Shown: positions 45,785 through 57,595, counted from the stretch's first letter. The stretch: DNA of 64,000 nucleotides from Anaerocolumna cellulosilytica (GCF_014218335.1 NZ_AP023367.1:449001-513000), one strand, 5' to 3'. Made by a program: numbers and translations. The notes: generated by a model not told the origin, from the sequence alone.

Positions 45785-47179
45785 ATGGAGAAAAACTGGA
45801 AGAACTTTTTGAAAACGTGGTTTAGAACGTGCAGTACCTTCTTAAAAAGGGTGGGTAACCGACAAAAGGGTATACTTGTTGCCCTTGCGGTCACCATGTT
45901 GGTGGGTTATCCATATCTTCATTCCTTTGCAACCGAGATAGATCAGGCAAAGGAAGAAAAATCTAACCTTGAAAAAAAGAAACAAGAAACAGAATTACGA
46001 TTAGCGGAATTAGAAAAAGAAAAAGGTGATATACTTAATTATATAGAAAAACTAGATAAGGAATTAGAAAACCTTGCTGAAGAAGTATATACTCTGAATA
46101 AGGATATCGAAGCAACCAATGAAGATTTGAAGGTGGCAAAAGAGGAACTTGAATTAGCGAAACTGACAGAAGAGAACCAGTATTCCACCATGAAAAAACG
46201 GATACAATATATGTATGAGAACGGGCAGACTGATTATTTTGAACTGATTCTAAAATCAGATAATTTGTCCGAGATGCTAAATCAGATTGAGTATATGTCT
46301 AAAATAACCCAGTATGATAACAATCTGTTAGGTGAATATAAAGAACTCAAACAGGATGTTATTAATAAAGAACAGAAGCTTGAGGCTAAGATTGAAGAAT
46401 TAAATGGCTTAAAAGAAGAACTTACCTATGAGCAGGATACCATAACCCGCCTTGTAAAAGATAAAAATGCTGAGGTCGTTAAATACGAAGCCAGCATCGA
46501 CGAGACAGAATCTTTATCCGCAGAATACAGTTCAAAGCTAGCAGAACAGGAACAGGTCATTGAAGATTTGTTAGAAGCAGAACGAAAGCGTATTGAGGAA
46601 GAGGAACGAAAGAAAGAAGAAGAACGCAAACGTAAGGAAGAGGAAAGAAAGCGTCAGGAAGAAGAACGAAAGAAACAAGAGCAGGAAAAGAATAACCAGG
46701 GACAGGAGCAAAACGGCGGAGATACTTCTTCTACAGAAGAACCCTCCAATGAAGAGCCGGCTGATAACAGTGATAATACATCAACCACCAGTTTTGCATG
46801 GCCGGTACCTGCCAGTAGACGCATTACCTCATATTTTGGAAACCGTAATCAACCAACAGCAGGTGCCAGTACATATCACAAAGGGATTGATATCGGTGCA
46901 AGTACCGGAACTGAGATAGTGGCAGCTGCGTCTGGAACTGTTGTAACGGCTGCTCATAGTTCATCAGCAGGGAATTATATTATGATATCCCATGGTAACA
47001 GTACATTCACGGTTTATATGCATTGTTCTAAACTGCTGGTATCAGTAGGTCAGCAGGTTAACCAGGGTGAAACCATTGCCTTAGTAGGTTCAACGGGAGT
47101 GTCAACAGGGCCGCATCTACATTTTGGGGTATCCGTAAACGGTGGTTATGTAAATCCGTTGAATTATGTTAGTAATTAA
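45785..47179 (+). CDS. Coiled-coil M23 peptidase (EnvC/PcsB-like partner of FtsEX)
   Basis: A membrane anchor or signal (residues 28-48) is followed by two long coiled coils (about 50-280), a Lys/Arg/Glu-rich stretch and a linker, then an M23 LytM domain (about 335-464) with zinc ligands in HKGIDIG and HLHFG. FtsEX normally controls just such a coiled-coil hydrolase. It lies 25 bp behind ftsX, so these three genes form one operon. Confidence 0.9.
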   Translation: MEKNWKNFLKTWFRTCSTFLKRVGNRQKGILVALAVTMLVGYPYLHSFATEIDQAKEEKSNLEKKKQETELRLAELEKEKGDILNYIEKLDKELENLAEEVYTLNKDIEATNEDLKVAKEELELAKLTEENQYSTMKKRIQYMYENGQTDYFELILKSDNLSEMLNQIEYMSKITQYDNNLLGEYKELKQDVINKEQKLEAKIEELNGLKEELTYEQDTITRLVKDKNAEVVKYEASIDETESLSAEYSSKLAEQEQVIEDLLEAERKRIEEEERKKEEERKRKEEERKRQEEERKKQEQEKNNQGQEQNGGDTSSTEEPSNEEPADNSDNTSTTSFAWPVPASRRITSYFGNRNQPTAGASTYHKGIDIGASTGTEIVAAASGTVVTAAHSSSAGNYIMISHGNSTFTVYMHCSKLLVSVGQQVNQGETIALVGSTGVSTGPHLHFGVSVNGGYVNPLNYVSN

Positions 47180-47408
47180 CGTATATAATGTATAGAGCCT
47201 TTAGCGTACTCAAAAAGTAAAGTATCTTATAATATATGATTTCATCCATGTAAATAGGTATGTCGGTGGCATAGGGGAGAAAGAAAGTACTTTCACACAG
47301 GCTGAAAGAAAATTTTGAAAGAAAGGAAGCCACTTTTATTCTTTCAACCATTATTAATAGTGGCAATAACACACTGGTTACAGGCGTGTTATGCAAAAGG
47401 TATTATCA

Positions 47409-48662
47409 ATGAAAAATAAATTTATGTCAGGCTTTTTATCAGGTCTGGCAGGTGCATTGTTTTTATTTACCATAGTACTTACCATCTATGTTACACAGGT
47501 AGAAGGAAATAATAATATACTGCCACAGAATAGCAATACAGCGAAAGAGGATATAGTCTCCGCGTCGGAAAGTAAAGAAGCTACGGATAAAATTATTGAA
47601 AAAATTCATAAACTGGAAGCGTTGATTGATCAATATTATATGGAGGATGTAGATGATGAGGCGCTGGCAGAAGGTATTTACAAAGGCCTGATGCAAAGTC
47701 TGAAAGACCCATATTCAACCTATTATACCAAAGCAGAATATGATGCCTTAATGGAATCATCAAGCGGTGTATATTATGGAATCGGGGCAACAGTAAGCCA
47801 GAATGTAACAACAGGTATCATATCCATAGTAAAACCTTTTCTTACAAGCCCCGCTTATGAAGCTGGATTACTCCCAGGAGATGTTGTTTATAAAGTAAAC
47901 GGGGAAGAAGTTACGGGACTTGATTTAACAGAGGTAGTCAGCCGTATTAAGGGAGAAGAGGGTACAAAAGCCCAGGTAACAATTATCCGTGAAGGCGAGG
48001 ACGAACCACTGGAATTCTCCATACCAAGGAGAAAGATAGAAGTCCCGACTATTGAATATGAAATGTTAGAAGATAAAATCGGTTACATTGCCGTAACAGA
48101 ATTTGATGAAATTACTGCGGAACAGTTTAGAAATGCTCTTGCCGATTTAGAAAGTCAGGGACAAAAAGGGTTAATTGTAGATATCCGTAATAATCCCGGA
48201 GGCTTATTAGATACAGTTGTAGATATGTTAAACCGCATGCTGCCCAAAGGACTTATTGTCTATACTGAAGATAAATATGGCAACAAAGATGAAAAATTCT
48301 CTGATGCAAAAGAAAAATTTGATAAACCCTTAGCAGTGTTAATCAACGGGAACAGTGCCAGTGCATCTGAAATCTTTGCGGGTGCTATTCAGGATTATGA
48401 ACTTGGAACGATTGTTGGAACCACCAGCTTTGGTAAAGGGATTGTACAGTCTATCATACCTTTATTTGACGGAACTGCTATAAAAGTAACCGTATCCAAG
48501 TACTTTACGCCAAACGGTAAAAATATTCACGGTATCGGTATTGAACCGGATGTAACCGTAGAGCTTGCCGAAGGTTTAAAACAAAAAGTAGTAATTGAAA
48601 AAAGTGAAGATAATCAACTTCAAAAAGCAATTGGTATTGTAAAAGAAAAAATGAATAAATAA
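47409..48662 (+). CDS. ctpA: S41 family C-terminal processing peptidase (CtpA)
   Basis: An N-terminal membrane anchor, a PDZ domain (about 110-190; LPGDVVYKVNGEEVTGLD) and the S41 catalytic domain are present, with catalytic Ser in NGNSASASEIF and Lys in TTSFGKGIVQ. It cleaves exported or membrane proteins near the C-terminus. I prefer ATG 47409 with AAAAGG ahead over ATG 47391. It follows the FtsEX unit, a common order in Firmicutes. Confidence 0.92.
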   Translation: MKNKFMSGFLSGLAGALFLFTIVLTIYVTQVEGNNNILPQNSNTAKEDIVSASESKEATDKIIEKIHKLEALIDQYYMEDVDDEALAEGIYKGLMQSLKDPYSTYYTKAEYDALMESSSGVYYGIGATVSQNVTTGIISIVKPFLTSPAYEAGLLPGDVVYKVNGEEVTGLDLTEVVSRIKGEEGTKAQVTIIREGEDEPLEFSIPRRKIEVPTIEYEMLEDKIGYIAVTEFDEITAEQFRNALADLESQGQKGLIVDIRNNPGGLLDTVVDMLNRMLPKGLIVYTEDKYGNKDEKFSDAKEKFDKPLAVLINGNSASASEIFAGAIQDYELGTIVGTTSFGKGIVQSIIPLFDGTAIKVTVSKYFTPNGKNIHGIGIEPDVTVELAEGLKQKVVIEKSEDNQLQKAIGIVKEKMNK

Positions 48663-48672
48663 TATAAAAGAG

Positions 48673-48704
48673 TAAGCATGGTGATTATATTGCCATGCTT
48701 ATTT
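48673..48704 (+). terminator. Rho-independent terminator
   Basis: TAAGCATGG (48673-48681) pairs with CCATGCTTA (48693-48701), followed by TTT. Confidence 0.8.
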
Positions 48705-48878
48705 GATTAAGGAAATACTTAACAATAAAGAACAGACATTCGGAAAACATTGCTTTTAAAAAATATCTGTGATATAATGTCTAAATGTTAGAATGTATTG
48801 AGTTGTAAAAAATAGTAATGAACATTTACTATAAAAATATATTTAGTACACTATTTAGAGGCAGAAAGGACGAATACT

Positions 48879-50870
48879 ATGAGTGAATTTAAGCTTGTTT
48901 CAGAATTTGCACCCACCGGAGACCAGCCGGTAGCTATAGCAGATTTAGTAAAAGGCTTTAAAGAAGGTAATCAGTTTGAAACATTGTTAGGTGTGACGGG
49001 TTCCGGTAAAACCTTTAGTATGGCGAATGTCATACAGGAATTAAACCGCCCTACCTTGATTATAGCACATAATAAAACCCTTGCTGCCCAGCTTTATGGT
49101 GAATTCAAGGAGTTCTTTCCAGAGAATGCGGTGGAGTACTTTGTAAGTTATTATGATTATTATCAACCGGAAGCCTATGTACCTTCCTCAGATACCTATA
49201 TAGAGAAGGATTCCGCTATAAATGACGAAATTGATAAGCTGCGGCATTCCGCAACCGCCGCGCTTGCAGAACGAAGAGATGTCATTATTGTAGCCAGTGT
49301 ATCCTGCATCTACGGTCTGGGAAGCCCCATTGATTATCAAGAGATGGTTATTTCTCTTAGACCTGGCATGATAAAGGAAAGAGATGAAGTACTTAGAAAG
49401 CTGATTGACCTCCAATATGATAGAAACAATATGGACTTTAAGCGTGGTACCTTCCGGGTACACGGGGATGTGGTGGAAATCTTTCCGGTAACTTCTGATG
49501 ACAGAGCAATCCGAGTAGAGTTTTTCGGTGATGAAATCGACCGGATAACAGAGATTGATGTACTCACGGGTGAGATAAAGTGTAGTTTAGAGCATATAGC
49601 AATCTTCCCGGCTTCCCACTATGTAGTATCAAAGGAAAAGCTGGAAGGTGCCATATCAACCATACAAACAGAGCTTGACGAACGTGTCCGTTATTTTAAA
49701 AGTGAGGACAAGTTGTTAGAGGCACAAAGAATATCAGAAAGAACCAACTTTGATATAGAGATGTTAAGAGAAACTGGTTTTTGTTCCGGTATTGAGAACT
49801 ATTCCAGACATTTATCCGGTTTGGAGCCGGGAAGCACACCACACACCTTGATTGATTATTTTCCCGAAGATTTCTTAATTATTGTGGATGAATCCCATAT
49901 CACCATACCTCAGGTTCGTGGTATGTATGCAGGAGACCAGGCCAGAAAGAGTACACTGGTTGATTATGGCTTCCGTCTGCCGTCTGCTAAGGATAATCGA
50001 CCTCTGAACTTTGAAGAGTTTGAAAGTAAAATCAATCAGATGATGTTCGTATCTGCCACACCTTCCGTCTATGAAAAGGAACACGAGCTGTTACGTACAG
50101 AACAGATTATCCGTCCAACCGGTTTACTAGACCCGGAAGTATTCGTAAGGCCGGTTGAAGGTCAGATTGATGACTTGATTGGTGAAGTAAATAAAGAAGT
50201 TGCGGCTAAGAATAAAATATTAGTTACAACTCTAACAAAGCGTATGGCAGAGGATTTAACTGCTTATATGAGAGAAGTGGGTATTCGGGTGAAGTATCTT
50301 CATTCGGATATCGATACGTTAGAACGTTCAGAAATCATACGCGATATGAGACTAGATGTGTTCGATGTACTAGTTGGAATCAATCTACTAAGAGAAGGTC
50401 TTGATATACCGGAGATTACTCTGGTAGCAATTCTGGATGCGGACAAGGAAGGGTTCCTGCGTTCGGAAACCTCACTGATACAGACCATAGGACGTGCTGC
50501 CCGTAACTCACAGGGACGGGTTATTATGTATGCCGATAAAATGACGGATTCCATGAATAAAGCCATCTCGGAGACCAACCGAAGAAGGGCTATCCAGGAA
50601 AAATACAACGAAGAACATGGAATTACCCCGACAACCATCCAGAAGAAGGTCAGGGAACTTATCAGTATCTCTAAAAAAGCCGATAAAGATTATTACAAGA
50701 TGGAAAAAGATCCGGAATCCATGAATAAGAAAGAGCTGGAGGCTGTTATTAAAAAGGTAACGAAGGATATGCACACAGCAGCGGCAGAATTGAACTTTGA
50801 GATGGCGGCAGAATTAAGAGACCGGTTGTTAGAACTGAAAAAACAGCTTCATGATATAGATGAAGATTAA
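48879..50870 (+). CDS. uvrB: UvrABC excinuclease subunit B
   Basis: The 663-residue protein has Walker [10 protein letters not shown], the beta-hairpin region ([20 protein letters not shown]), helicase motifs ([24 protein letters not shown]) and the C-terminal UVR motif for UvrC binding ([13 protein letters not shown]). Length is normal. UvrB takes over damaged DNA from UvrA in nucleotide excision repair. AGAAAGGACG precedes ATG 48879. Confidence 0.97.
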   Translation: MSEFKLVSEFAPTGDQPVAIADLVKGFKEGNQFETLLGVTGSGKTFSMANVIQELNRPTLIIAHNKTLAAQLYGEFKEFFPENAVEYFVSYYDYYQPEAYVPSSDTYIEKDSAINDEIDKLRHSATAALAERRDVIIVASVSCIYGLGSPIDYQEMVISLRPGMIKERDEVLRKLIDLQYDRNNMDFKRGTFRVHGDVVEIFPVTSDDRAIRVEFFGDEIDRITEIDVLTGEIKCSLEHIAIFPASHYVVSKEKLEGAISTIQTELDERVRYFKSEDKLLEAQRISERTNFDIEMLRETGFCSGIENYSRHLSGLEPGSTPHTLIDYFPEDFLIIVDESHITIPQVRGMYAGDQARKSTLVDYGFRLPSAKDNRPLNFEEFESKINQMMFVSATPSVYEKEHELLRTEQIIRPTGLLDPEVFVRPVEGQIDDLIGEVNKEVAAKNKILVTTLTKRMAEDLTAYMREVGIRVKYLHSDIDTLERSEIIRDMRLDVFDVLVGINLLREGLDIPEITLVAILDADKEGFLRSETSLIQTIGRAARNSQGRVIMYADKMTDSMNKAISETNRRRAIQEKYNEEHGITPTTIQKKVRELISISKKADKDYYKMEKDPESMNKKELEAVIKKVTKDMHTAAAELNFEMAAELRDRLLELKKQLHDIDED

Positions 50871-51028
50871 TATAGAGGACGAACAAAGGTGGAACAGGGG
50901 ATTTATTTAAATTTTATACACTAATTCTTGACCAGTAAAGTCTGCAAGCAAATTTGGCAAGTAATTGAACCTATGATGAAAAGTATTATAAATTTCATGA
51001 CCTGCTTCATATTTGTATCGTGTAAAAA

Positions 51029-51051
51029 GTGCTGGAATGCACAGATTGGAG
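51029..51051 (+). promoter_or_regulatory. Hairpin-plus-SD motif, copy 3 (uvrA)
   Basis: GTGCTGGAATGCAC (GTGC/GCAC stem) is followed directly by AGATTGGAG, whose GGAG is the ribosome binding site for ATG 51058. It has the same 23-nt length as the copies at 29302 and 38735. Confidence 0.5.
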
Positions 51052-51057
51052 TTAAAA

Positions 51058-53910
51058 ATGGCTGATAAGAAACAGTATATTAAAATCAGAGGTGCCAAGG
51101 AACATAACTTAAAAAATGTTAGTGTTAACATACCCAGAGACCAGTTTGTCGTGTTGACCGGATTAAGCGGTTCAGGAAAATCATCTCTGGCTTTCGATAC
51201 AATTTATGCTGAAGGTCAAAGAAGATATATGGAATCCTTATCTTCCTATGCGAGACAGTTTTTGGGGCAGATGGAAAAACCCAATGTAGAAAGTATAGAA
51301 GGCTTATCCCCTGCTATCTCCATAGACCAGAAATCAACTAACCGTAATCCTCGTTCTACCGTTGGAACGGTAACGGAAATCTATGACTATTTCCGTCTGC
51401 TTTATGCCAGAATCGGTATCCCTCATTGTCCGAAATGTGGGAAAGAAATAAAGAAGCAAACCGTAGACCAGATGGTTGATGATATAATGAATCTGGAAAA
51501 AGGAAGCCGTATACAGCTCTTGGCACCAGTCGTTAGAGGACGTAAGGGCGAACATGTAAAGCTTTTTGAACAGGCGAAGAAAAGCGGTTATGTCCGGGTT
51601 ATGGTAGACGGACACCTGTATGAATTGACGGAAGAAATAAAATTAGAGAAAAATATTAAACATAACATAGAAATCATTGTAGACCGTCTGATTGTTAAGG
51701 AAGGTATTGAAAAAAGACTTTCCGATTCAGTTGAAAGTGTCTTAAAATTATCCGATGGCCTACTGGTTGTAGATGTACAGGATAGCAAACCCTTAAGCTT
51801 TAGCCAGAACTTTGCCTGCCCGGATTGTGGAATTAGTATTGAAGAAATTGAACCCAGAAGTTTTTCCTTTAATAATCCTTTTGGTGCCTGCCCGGAATGT
51901 CATGGTATTGGAATCAAAATGGAATTCTCAGAAGAACTATTAATACCGGATACCTCCTTAAGTCTTGCAGGAGGTGCGATTGCAGCACCCGGCTGGCAAT
52001 CAGCGGTAGACAAATCCAGTTATACCAGATGTACTTTAGAAGCATTAGCCAAGGAATATAAATTTAATCTGGACACCCCTTACAAGGACTTGCCGGAGAA
52101 AATTCGTCATATGATAATTCATGGTACAGACGGAAAATCTGTAAAGGTTCATTATAAGGGACAGCGTGGAGAAGGGGTATATGATGTAGCATTTGAAGGA
52201 TTAATAAGAAATGTAGAGAGACGGTACCGTGAAACCGGTTCGGAAAGCTCTAAGCAGGAATATGAAACCTTTATGAAGACTACACCTTGTAAAGAATGCG
52301 GTGGACGCAGGTTAAAGAAAGAATCCCTGGCTGTAACCGTAGGAGAAAAGAATATATCAGAGGTTACAGACTATTCTATACGCGACTTAAGTGCATTTAT
52401 GAACAATCTGGATTTAACACCCACTCAGTTGATGATTGGTGATTTGGTATTAAAGGAAATCAGGGCAAGAGTGGGCTTCCTTATGGACGTTGGCTTGGAT
52501 TACTTAAGTCTTGCAAGGGCAACCGGAACTCTATCCGGTGGTGAGGCACAGAGAATCCGTCTGGCGACCCAGATTGGTTCCGGTTTAGTTGGTGTGGCAT
52601 ATATTCTGGATGAACCAAGTATCGGCCTTCACCAGAGGGATAATGATAAGCTGTTAAAGACCTTAAGGAATCTCAAGGAATTAGGAAATACCCTAATTGT
52701 GGTAGAGCATGACGAAGATACCATGTTTGCAGCAGACTATATTATAGATATCGGACCCGGAGCCGGCGAGCATGGCGGTGAAGTCATAGCAGCCGGAACT
52801 GCACAGGAAATCATGAAGGTGGAAGAATCTATTACCGGAGCTTATCTGAGCGGAAGAATCAGAATTCCGGTGCCTAAGGAGAGAAGACAACCCTCCGGTC
52901 ATCTGACCATTAAGGGAGCAAAGGAAAATAACCTAAAGAATGTATCCGTTGATATACCTCTTGGCATAATGACCTGTATTACCGGTGTATCCGGTTCCGG
53001 TAAGAGCTCACTGATAACAGAAATTCTTCATAAGAGATTGGCAAGAGATTTAAATAGGGCACGTTGTATTCCGGGAAAACATGACGATATGATAGGAATT
53101 GATAAGCTGGATAAAGTAATTAATATTGATCAGTCACCGATTGGAAGAACACCTAGGTCAAATCCGGCAACCTATACCGGAGTATTCGACCAGATAAGAG
53201 ATTTATTCGCTGCAACCCAGGATGCAAGAATGAAAGGGTATAGCAAAGGGCGTTTCAGCTTTAACATTAAAGGCGGTCGCTGTGAAGCTTGTAGCGGTGA
53301 TGGTATTATCAAAATAGAGATGAACTTCCTGCCCGATGTCTATGTACCGTGTGAAGTATGCGGTGGCAAGAGATATAATCGTGAAACTCTGGAAGTAAAG
53401 TACAAAGGCAAGAGCATCTATGATGTACTGGATATGACAGTAGAAGAAGCTATGAAATTCTTTGAAAACGTTCCTTCCATCCGTAGAAAAATAGAGACAT
53501 TATACGATGTAGGCTTATCCTATGTCAGACTGGGACAACCCTCTACAACTCTGTCCGGTGGTGAAGCACAGCGTATCAAACTTGCTACGGAATTAAGCAA
53601 ACGAAGCACAGGTAAGACCATCTATATTTTGGATGAACCAACCACAGGACTTCACTTTGCCGATGTTCATAAGCTAATCGAAATTATGCACAGGTTATCA
53701 GAAGGCGGTAATTCCGTAGTCGTTATTGAACATAATCTGGATGTAATAAAAACGGCTGACTATATTATTGATATGGGTCCGGAAGGCGGAGATAAGGGTG
53801 GTACAGTTATTGCAAAAGGAACACCGGAAGAAGTAGCGGAGAATAAAAAATCCTATACCGGTCATTATATCAAGAAAATGCTTAATGATAACAGGGAAGA
53901 AGCTGTATAA
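51058..53910 (+). CDS. uvrA: UvrABC excinuclease subunit A
   Basis: The 950-residue protein has two ABC modules with Walker A ([18 protein letters not shown]), two LSGGEAQRI signatures and zinc fingers (CPKC, CPDC/CPEC, CEAC/CEVC). It finds DNA damage with UvrB. I choose ATG 51058 (begins [16 protein letters not shown]); the frame back to 51013 is an unsupported extension. It follows uvrB by about 190 bp with no clear terminator. Confidence 0.97.
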   Translation: MADKKQYIKIRGAKEHNLKNVSVNIPRDQFVVLTGLSGSGKSSLAFDTIYAEGQRRYMESLSSYARQFLGQMEKPNVESIEGLSPAISIDQKSTNRNPRSTVGTVTEIYDYFRLLYARIGIPHCPKCGKEIKKQTVDQMVDDIMNLEKGSRIQLLAPVVRGRKGEHVKLFEQAKKSGYVRVMVDGHLYELTEEIKLEKNIKHNIEIIVDRLIVKEGIEKRLSDSVESVLKLSDGLLVVDVQDSKPLSFSQNFACPDCGISIEEIEPRSFSFNNPFGACPECHGIGIKMEFSEELLIPDTSLSLAGGAIAAPGWQSAVDKSSYTRCTLEALAKEYKFNLDTPYKDLPEKIRHMIIHGTDGKSVKVHYKGQRGEGVYDVAFEGLIRNVERRYRETGSESSKQEYETFMKTTPCKECGGRRLKKESLAVTVGEKNISEVTDYSIRDLSAFMNNLDLTPTQLMIGDLVLKEIRARVGFLMDVGLDYLSLARATGTLSGGEAQRIRLATQIGSGLVGVAYILDEPSIGLHQRDNDKLLKTLRNLKELGNTLIVVEHDEDTMFAADYIIDIGPGAGEHGGEVIAAGTAQEIMKVEESITGAYLSGRIRIPVPKERRQPSGHLTIKGAKENNLKNVSVDIPLGIMTCITGVSGSGKSSLITEILHKRLARDLNRARCIPGKHDDMIGIDKLDKVINIDQSPIGRTPRSNPATYTGVFDQIRDLFAATQDARMKGYSKGRFSFNIKGGRCEACSGDGIIKIEMNFLPDVYVPCEVCGGKRYNRETLEVKYKGKSIYDVLDMTVEEAMKFFENVPSIRRKIETLYDVGLSYVRLGQPSTTLSGGEAQRIKLATELSKRSTGKTIYILDEPTTGLHFADVHKLIEIMHRLSEGGNSVVVIEHNLDVIKTADYIIDMGPEGGDKGGTVIAKGTPEEVAENKKSYTGHYIKKMLNDNREEAV

Positions 53911-53928
53911 TAGTATTCTTGAAACTAA

Positions 53929-54069
53929 TGTACTGCCCAAGTTGGTAATTATTCTAAATATGCAGAAGGAATGTTCAACCTGCTAGGCGGAGAATTGAGG
54001 CATAGCACAGTGTCTATGCTGATTGAAGACAACGCAGAAAATGATAGTGAGTCAAATAATTTTAATTAG
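53929..54069 (+). pseudogene. C-terminal gene fragment, unknown
   Basis: An open frame without a start codon at its head (TAQVGNYSKYAEGMFNLLGG, RHSTVSMLIEDNAEND) ends at TAG 54067-54069. It reads like the end of a real protein cut off upstream by the uvrA region. I do not recognise the family. An internal ATG 53968 with AGAAGG close in front could give a 33-aa peptide. Confidence 0.35.
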
Positions 54070-54180
54070 TCCAGTTATCTGTCGGATGAAACACACGGGT
54101 CTTTCAACTAAGAACATAAAGTTCTGGAAATATATAAGATTTGATGGTCATTCAACCATAATGGCTGTCAGATAGTTTGC

Positions 54181-54200
54181 AGCGGTTCGCAAGAACCGCT
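54181..54200. terminator. Strong hairpin with GCAA loop
   Basis: AGCGGTTC-GCAA-GAACCGCT is perfect, with TGC on both flanks, but no T run follows. It lies in the 456-bp gap between uvrA and the HD gene, which otherwise holds only the fragment at 53929-54069. Confidence 0.45.
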
Positions 54201-54366
54201 GTTGCTGAATTCAAAGCAATTAAATTTAAACGAAATCAATTGAAATATATTGTGCTATCTAACAAAGTATGAAGATATTACGCATGCAAGCTATTCTACT
54301 TTGTTAGAAAAACGCAATAATTTAATTTATATAAATAAAACTACAGAAGAATGGAATGGTGTAAAA

Positions 54367-54948
54367 ATGGAAAGCAATTTCTTTGCAATGATGTCACGAA
54401 TGAAGTATATCAAACGATGGGCGCTTATGCGTAATTCTCAATCAGAGAATGTATCGGAGCATTCTCTGGAGGTCAGTATGATAGCCCATGCTCTGGCAGT
54501 TATCGGCAATAAGAGGCTGGGAAAAGAGTTAAACAGCGAAAGAGCAGCATTAATTGCATTATATCATGATTCTACGGAGATTATAACAGGGGATATGCCC
54601 ACACCTGTTAAGTACTACAACAGTGAAATGCAAGGAGCCTTTAAAGAGATTGAAAAGCTGGCGGCCAACAGGTTGTTAAATATGCTGCCGGAGGATATCA
54701 AAGAAGAATACTATCCGTTATATTTTCCCAAGGAAGGGGAAGCATATCTTTGGAAGCTGGTAAAGGCGGCGGATAAACTATCCGCTCTGGTCAAATGTAT
54801 ACAGGAAGAAAAGATGGGCAATATGGAATTCGCCAGTGCGAAAGAGACAATAGAAGAAAGTCTTTTAGACATGGAATTGAAAGAGGTAGAAATCTTTATG
54901 GGGGAGTTTTTGCCGTCTTATTATAAGACGCTGGACGAACTAAAATAA
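54367..54948 (+). CDS. YfbR-like HD-domain 5'-nucleotidase
   Basis: The 193-residue protein has the HD-domain metal residues (ENVSEHSLEVSMIAHAL, ALYHDSTEIITGDMPTPVKY, VKAADKLSALVKC), matching YfbR-type dNMP phosphohydrolases. I choose ATG 54367 (MESNFFAMMSRMKYIKRW), the family start; the frame back to 54250 is not protein-like and lacks a ribosome binding site. It trims deoxynucleotide pools. Confidence 0.88.
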   Translation: MESNFFAMMSRMKYIKRWALMRNSQSENVSEHSLEVSMIAHALAVIGNKRLGKELNSERAALIALYHDSTEIITGDMPTPVKYYNSEMQGAFKEIEKLAANRLLNMLPEDIKEEYYPLYFPKEGEAYLWKLVKAADKLSALVKCIQEEKMGNMEFASAKETIEESLLDMELKEVEIFMGEFLPSYYKTLDELK

Positions 54949-55093
54949 AAAGTATAGATAACATGTACAGAAATCAGAGGATTGAAACAGTATTTTCTAC
55001 TGGTTTTCAAGAAAGAAATGTTGTAAAATAGGTCTATGTGTTTTAAAATAAACCGATACTAATTAATGATGAATCTATTAGGAGGAATTACCA

Positions 55094-56629
55094 GTGGATA
55101 AGGAAATCGTAATTGTCCTGGATTTTGGCGGCCAATATAACCAGTTGATAGCCAGAAGAGTAAGGGAATGCAACGTATACTGTGAGGTATTACCTTATGA
55201 TACAAGTCTAGAAAGAATCAAAGAAATCAATCCCAAGGGAATTATATTTACCGGAGGACCAGCCAGCGTATATGCAGAGGATGCACCAGCCTGTGATAAA
55301 GGAATCTTTGAATTAGGCATTCCAGTACTTGGAATCTGCTATGGTTCACAGTTAATGACCTATTCCTTAGGAGGAAAAGTGTCCAAAGCGCCTCTTAGAG
55401 AATATGGTAAAACTGAAATAACCGTTAAGAACGAATCAAAGCTGTTTGCAGACGTGAAAGATACATCTATCTGCTGGATGAGCCATACGGATTATATTGA
55501 GCAATTACCAGAAGGGTTTACTGTATCCGCCTATTCTGCATCCTGTCCGGTAGCGGCTCTTGAAAAACCTTCCCAGAACCTATATGGTGTACAGTTTCAC
55601 CCGGAAGTAGTTCATACCCAGGAAGGAACAAAGATGCTTCGTAACTTCCTATACAATGTCTGTGAATGTTCCGGTGACTGGAAGATGGATTCCTTTACTG
55701 AACAATCCATTAAAGCATTGAGAGAAAAAATAGGTGATAAAAAAGTGTTATGTGCCTTATCCGGCGGTGTAGATTCCTCTGTTGCAGCAGTTATGATAAG
55801 CAAAGCGGTTGGAAAACAACTTACCTGTATCTTCGTAGACCATGGTCTTCTTCGTAAAGATGAGGGTGATGAAGTTGAAAAGATATTCACCGAGCAGTTT
55901 GACGTTAACTTTGTTCGTGTCAATGCGCAGCAAAGATTCTATGATAAATTAGCAGGCGTAGCAGAACCGGAAGAAAAGAGAAAGATAATCGGCGAAGAGT
56001 TTATCCGTGTTTTTGAAGAAGAAGCCAAGAAAATCGGAGTCGTTGACTATTTAGTACAGGGAACCATATATCCTGACGTAATTGAAAGCGGTCTTGGTAA
56101 ATCTGCAGTCATTAAGAGCCACCATAATGTAGGCGGACTTCCCGATTATGTAGATTTTAAAGAAATCATTGAACCACTTCGTGACTTATTCAAGGATGAA
56201 GTACGTAGAGCCGGATTAGAAATTGGAATTCCTGAAAAGTTAGTATTCAGACAGCCATTCCCAGGACCTGGTCTTGCCATCCGTATCATTGGTGAAGTAA
56301 CCGAAGAGAAAGTTAAGATACTACAGGAAGCAGATTATATCTACCGTGAAGAAATTGCGAATGCAGGTCTTGACAGAAGCATCGGACAGTATTTTGCTGC
56401 ACTTACCAACATGCGTTCTGTAGGCGTAATGGGTGATGAAAGAACCTATGACTATGCTGTAGCATTACGTGCGGTAACAACTACCGACTTTATGACAGCA
56501 GAAGCAGCAGACCTGCCTTGGGAAGTACTTGGTAAGGTATCCTCAAGGATAGTAAATGAAGTTAAACATATTAATAGAGTACTCTATGATTGTACTGGGA
56601 AACCACCGGCAACGATAGAGTTTGAGTAG
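55094..56629 (+). CDS. guaA: GMP synthase (glutamine-hydrolysing)
   Basis: The 511-residue enzyme has the class I glutamine amidotransferase domain (nucleophile Cys in GICYGSQ, QFHPE), the PP-loop SGGVDSSV and the C-terminal dimerisation domain ([20 protein letters not shown]). It turns XMP into GMP. The start is GTG 55094 behind TTAGGAGGAATTACCA. The 3' end of guaA is a known attachment site for integrative elements in Firmicutes, which fits the element to its right. Confidence 0.97.
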   Translation: MDKEIVIVLDFGGQYNQLIARRVRECNVYCEVLPYDTSLERIKEINPKGIIFTGGPASVYAEDAPACDKGIFELGIPVLGICYGSQLMTYSLGGKVSKAPLREYGKTEITVKNESKLFADVKDTSICWMSHTDYIEQLPEGFTVSAYSASCPVAALEKPSQNLYGVQFHPEVVHTQEGTKMLRNFLYNVCECSGDWKMDSFTEQSIKALREKIGDKKVLCALSGGVDSSVAAVMISKAVGKQLTCIFVDHGLLRKDEGDEVEKIFTEQFDVNFVRVNAQQRFYDKLAGVAEPEEKRKIIGEEFIRVFEEEAKKIGVVDYLVQGTIYPDVIESGLGKSAVIKSHHNVGGLPDYVDFKEIIEPLRDLFKDEVRRAGLEIGIPEKLVFRQPFPGPGLAIRIIGEVTEEKVKILQEADYIYREEIANAGLDRSIGQYFAALTNMRSVGVMGDERTYDYAVALRAVTTTDFMTAEAADLPWEVLGKVSSRIVNEVKHINRVLYDCTGKPPATIEFE

Positions 56630-56635
56630 AGAACA

Positions 56636-56680
56636 AAGCCCCAAGAATGGCGTATTTACGCGGTTCTTGGGGCTTTTCTT
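56636..56680 (+). terminator. Terminator of guaA
   Basis: AAAGCCCCAAGAA (56636-56648) pairs with TTCTTGGGGCTTT (56665-56677), with GCGTA/TACGC at the tip, followed by T. Right behind it, GTGATACC and TGATACC (56688-56703) form a short direct repeat that could be integrase arm sites. Confidence 0.9.
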
Positions 56681-56710
56681 TGATGTGTGATACCTTTTTG
56701 ATACCTAGAT

Positions 56711-57595
56711 TTATTCTGGAAATAAGTCGAGTAGCTCATTTTCTAAACCGTGTGCTAGTTTTACTAAATCGACAGATTCACAAATTTTTTCTCTTTCGGT
56801 TTGTTTTTCGGAAAGCAAAGAGTTTATAGTTGAATCATTTATTATGGAAACTATGGAATGTTTATATTTTACTTGTGCTTCATTTTCGTAAAAAGCCATT
56901 CTTGTTATAGGATTTCGTTTAGCGATTTGCGCAAGGGATTCATCATGGGTAGCAAGAGACTGCAATGATAAGCAATTATACATATTGGATAACATTGCCA
57001 TTTCAGTAGGGAGATTCCATAAATGAAATAAATCCCATGCCATACCCTCTATCTTTCTAAGTTTTTCTTTTGCCAATGGCTGTATCTTTGCAAAAAACCT
57101 TGTTACACATTCTTCGGATCTATCAAAATACCAATAAGCTAAAATGATACCGTTTTCAAAGTAAACACCAAGTTGTTTGTTTGTAAAATCAATAAGTTGA
57201 GCCAGTTTATTTTTTGAACTTTCTTTCGTTGAAAAAGCAATTATAAACATTTTAATTAATAAGCAATAAATACTTTTAGCTCTTTTTTCGTTTTCTTTTT
57301 GAGTTAAACGCATTTCTTTCATTTGATTCCAAGCAGCATCAGAATATGTATAATCGCTGATATCAGATTGAAAAGAAAGAGTATGTAAATCATTCAATGT
57401 AATTCTATCAAAGGTGAAGAACCTTAAAAGACTTAAATACGCTTTTTCTTCGTTTTTCATCCCTAACGAATTAAGACTATCTTCTAAAAGATAAGGTGAA
57501 GAATTTAACCTTAGGTTATTTTGCTTAATATGAATTAGTAGATTAAAAAAGTCTTGATCAATTATTTGATCGCTTTGAAATTGTTTCTGTAGCAT
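56711..57595 (-). CDS. Unknown island protein, 294 aa
   Basis: The protein is helical, cytoplasmic and without recognised motifs (KMFIIAFSTKESSKNKLAQL; ILAYWYFDRSEECVTRFF). ATG 57595 has no ribosome binding site, and protein-like codons continue upstream of it in frame (INLDSNIIS). The preceding 97-aa frame stops only 17 nt earlier in another frame. The two could be one gene of about 400 codons broken by a frameshift. It is the last gene of the leftward island operon, ending next to guaA. Confidence 0.6.
   Translation of the reverse strand: MLQKQFQSDQIIDQDFFNLLIHIKQNNLRLNSSPYLLEDSLNSLGMKNEEKAYLSLLRFFTFDRITLNDLHTLSFQSDISDYTYSDAAWNQMKEMRLTQKENEKRAKSIYCLLIKMFIIAFSTKESSKNKLAQLIDFTNKQLGVYFENGIILAYWYFDRSEECVTRFFAKIQPLAKEKLRKIEGMAWDLFHLWNLPTEMAMLSNMYNCLSLQSLATHDESLAQIAKRNPITRMAFYENEAQVKYKHSIVSIINDSTINSLLSEKQTEREKICESVDLVKLAHGLENELLDLFPE

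Noticed and set aside
54949-55093. Purine riboswitch before guaA
   Set aside because: The conserved loop and junction bases of the purine aptamer are not found in the 145-bp leader.
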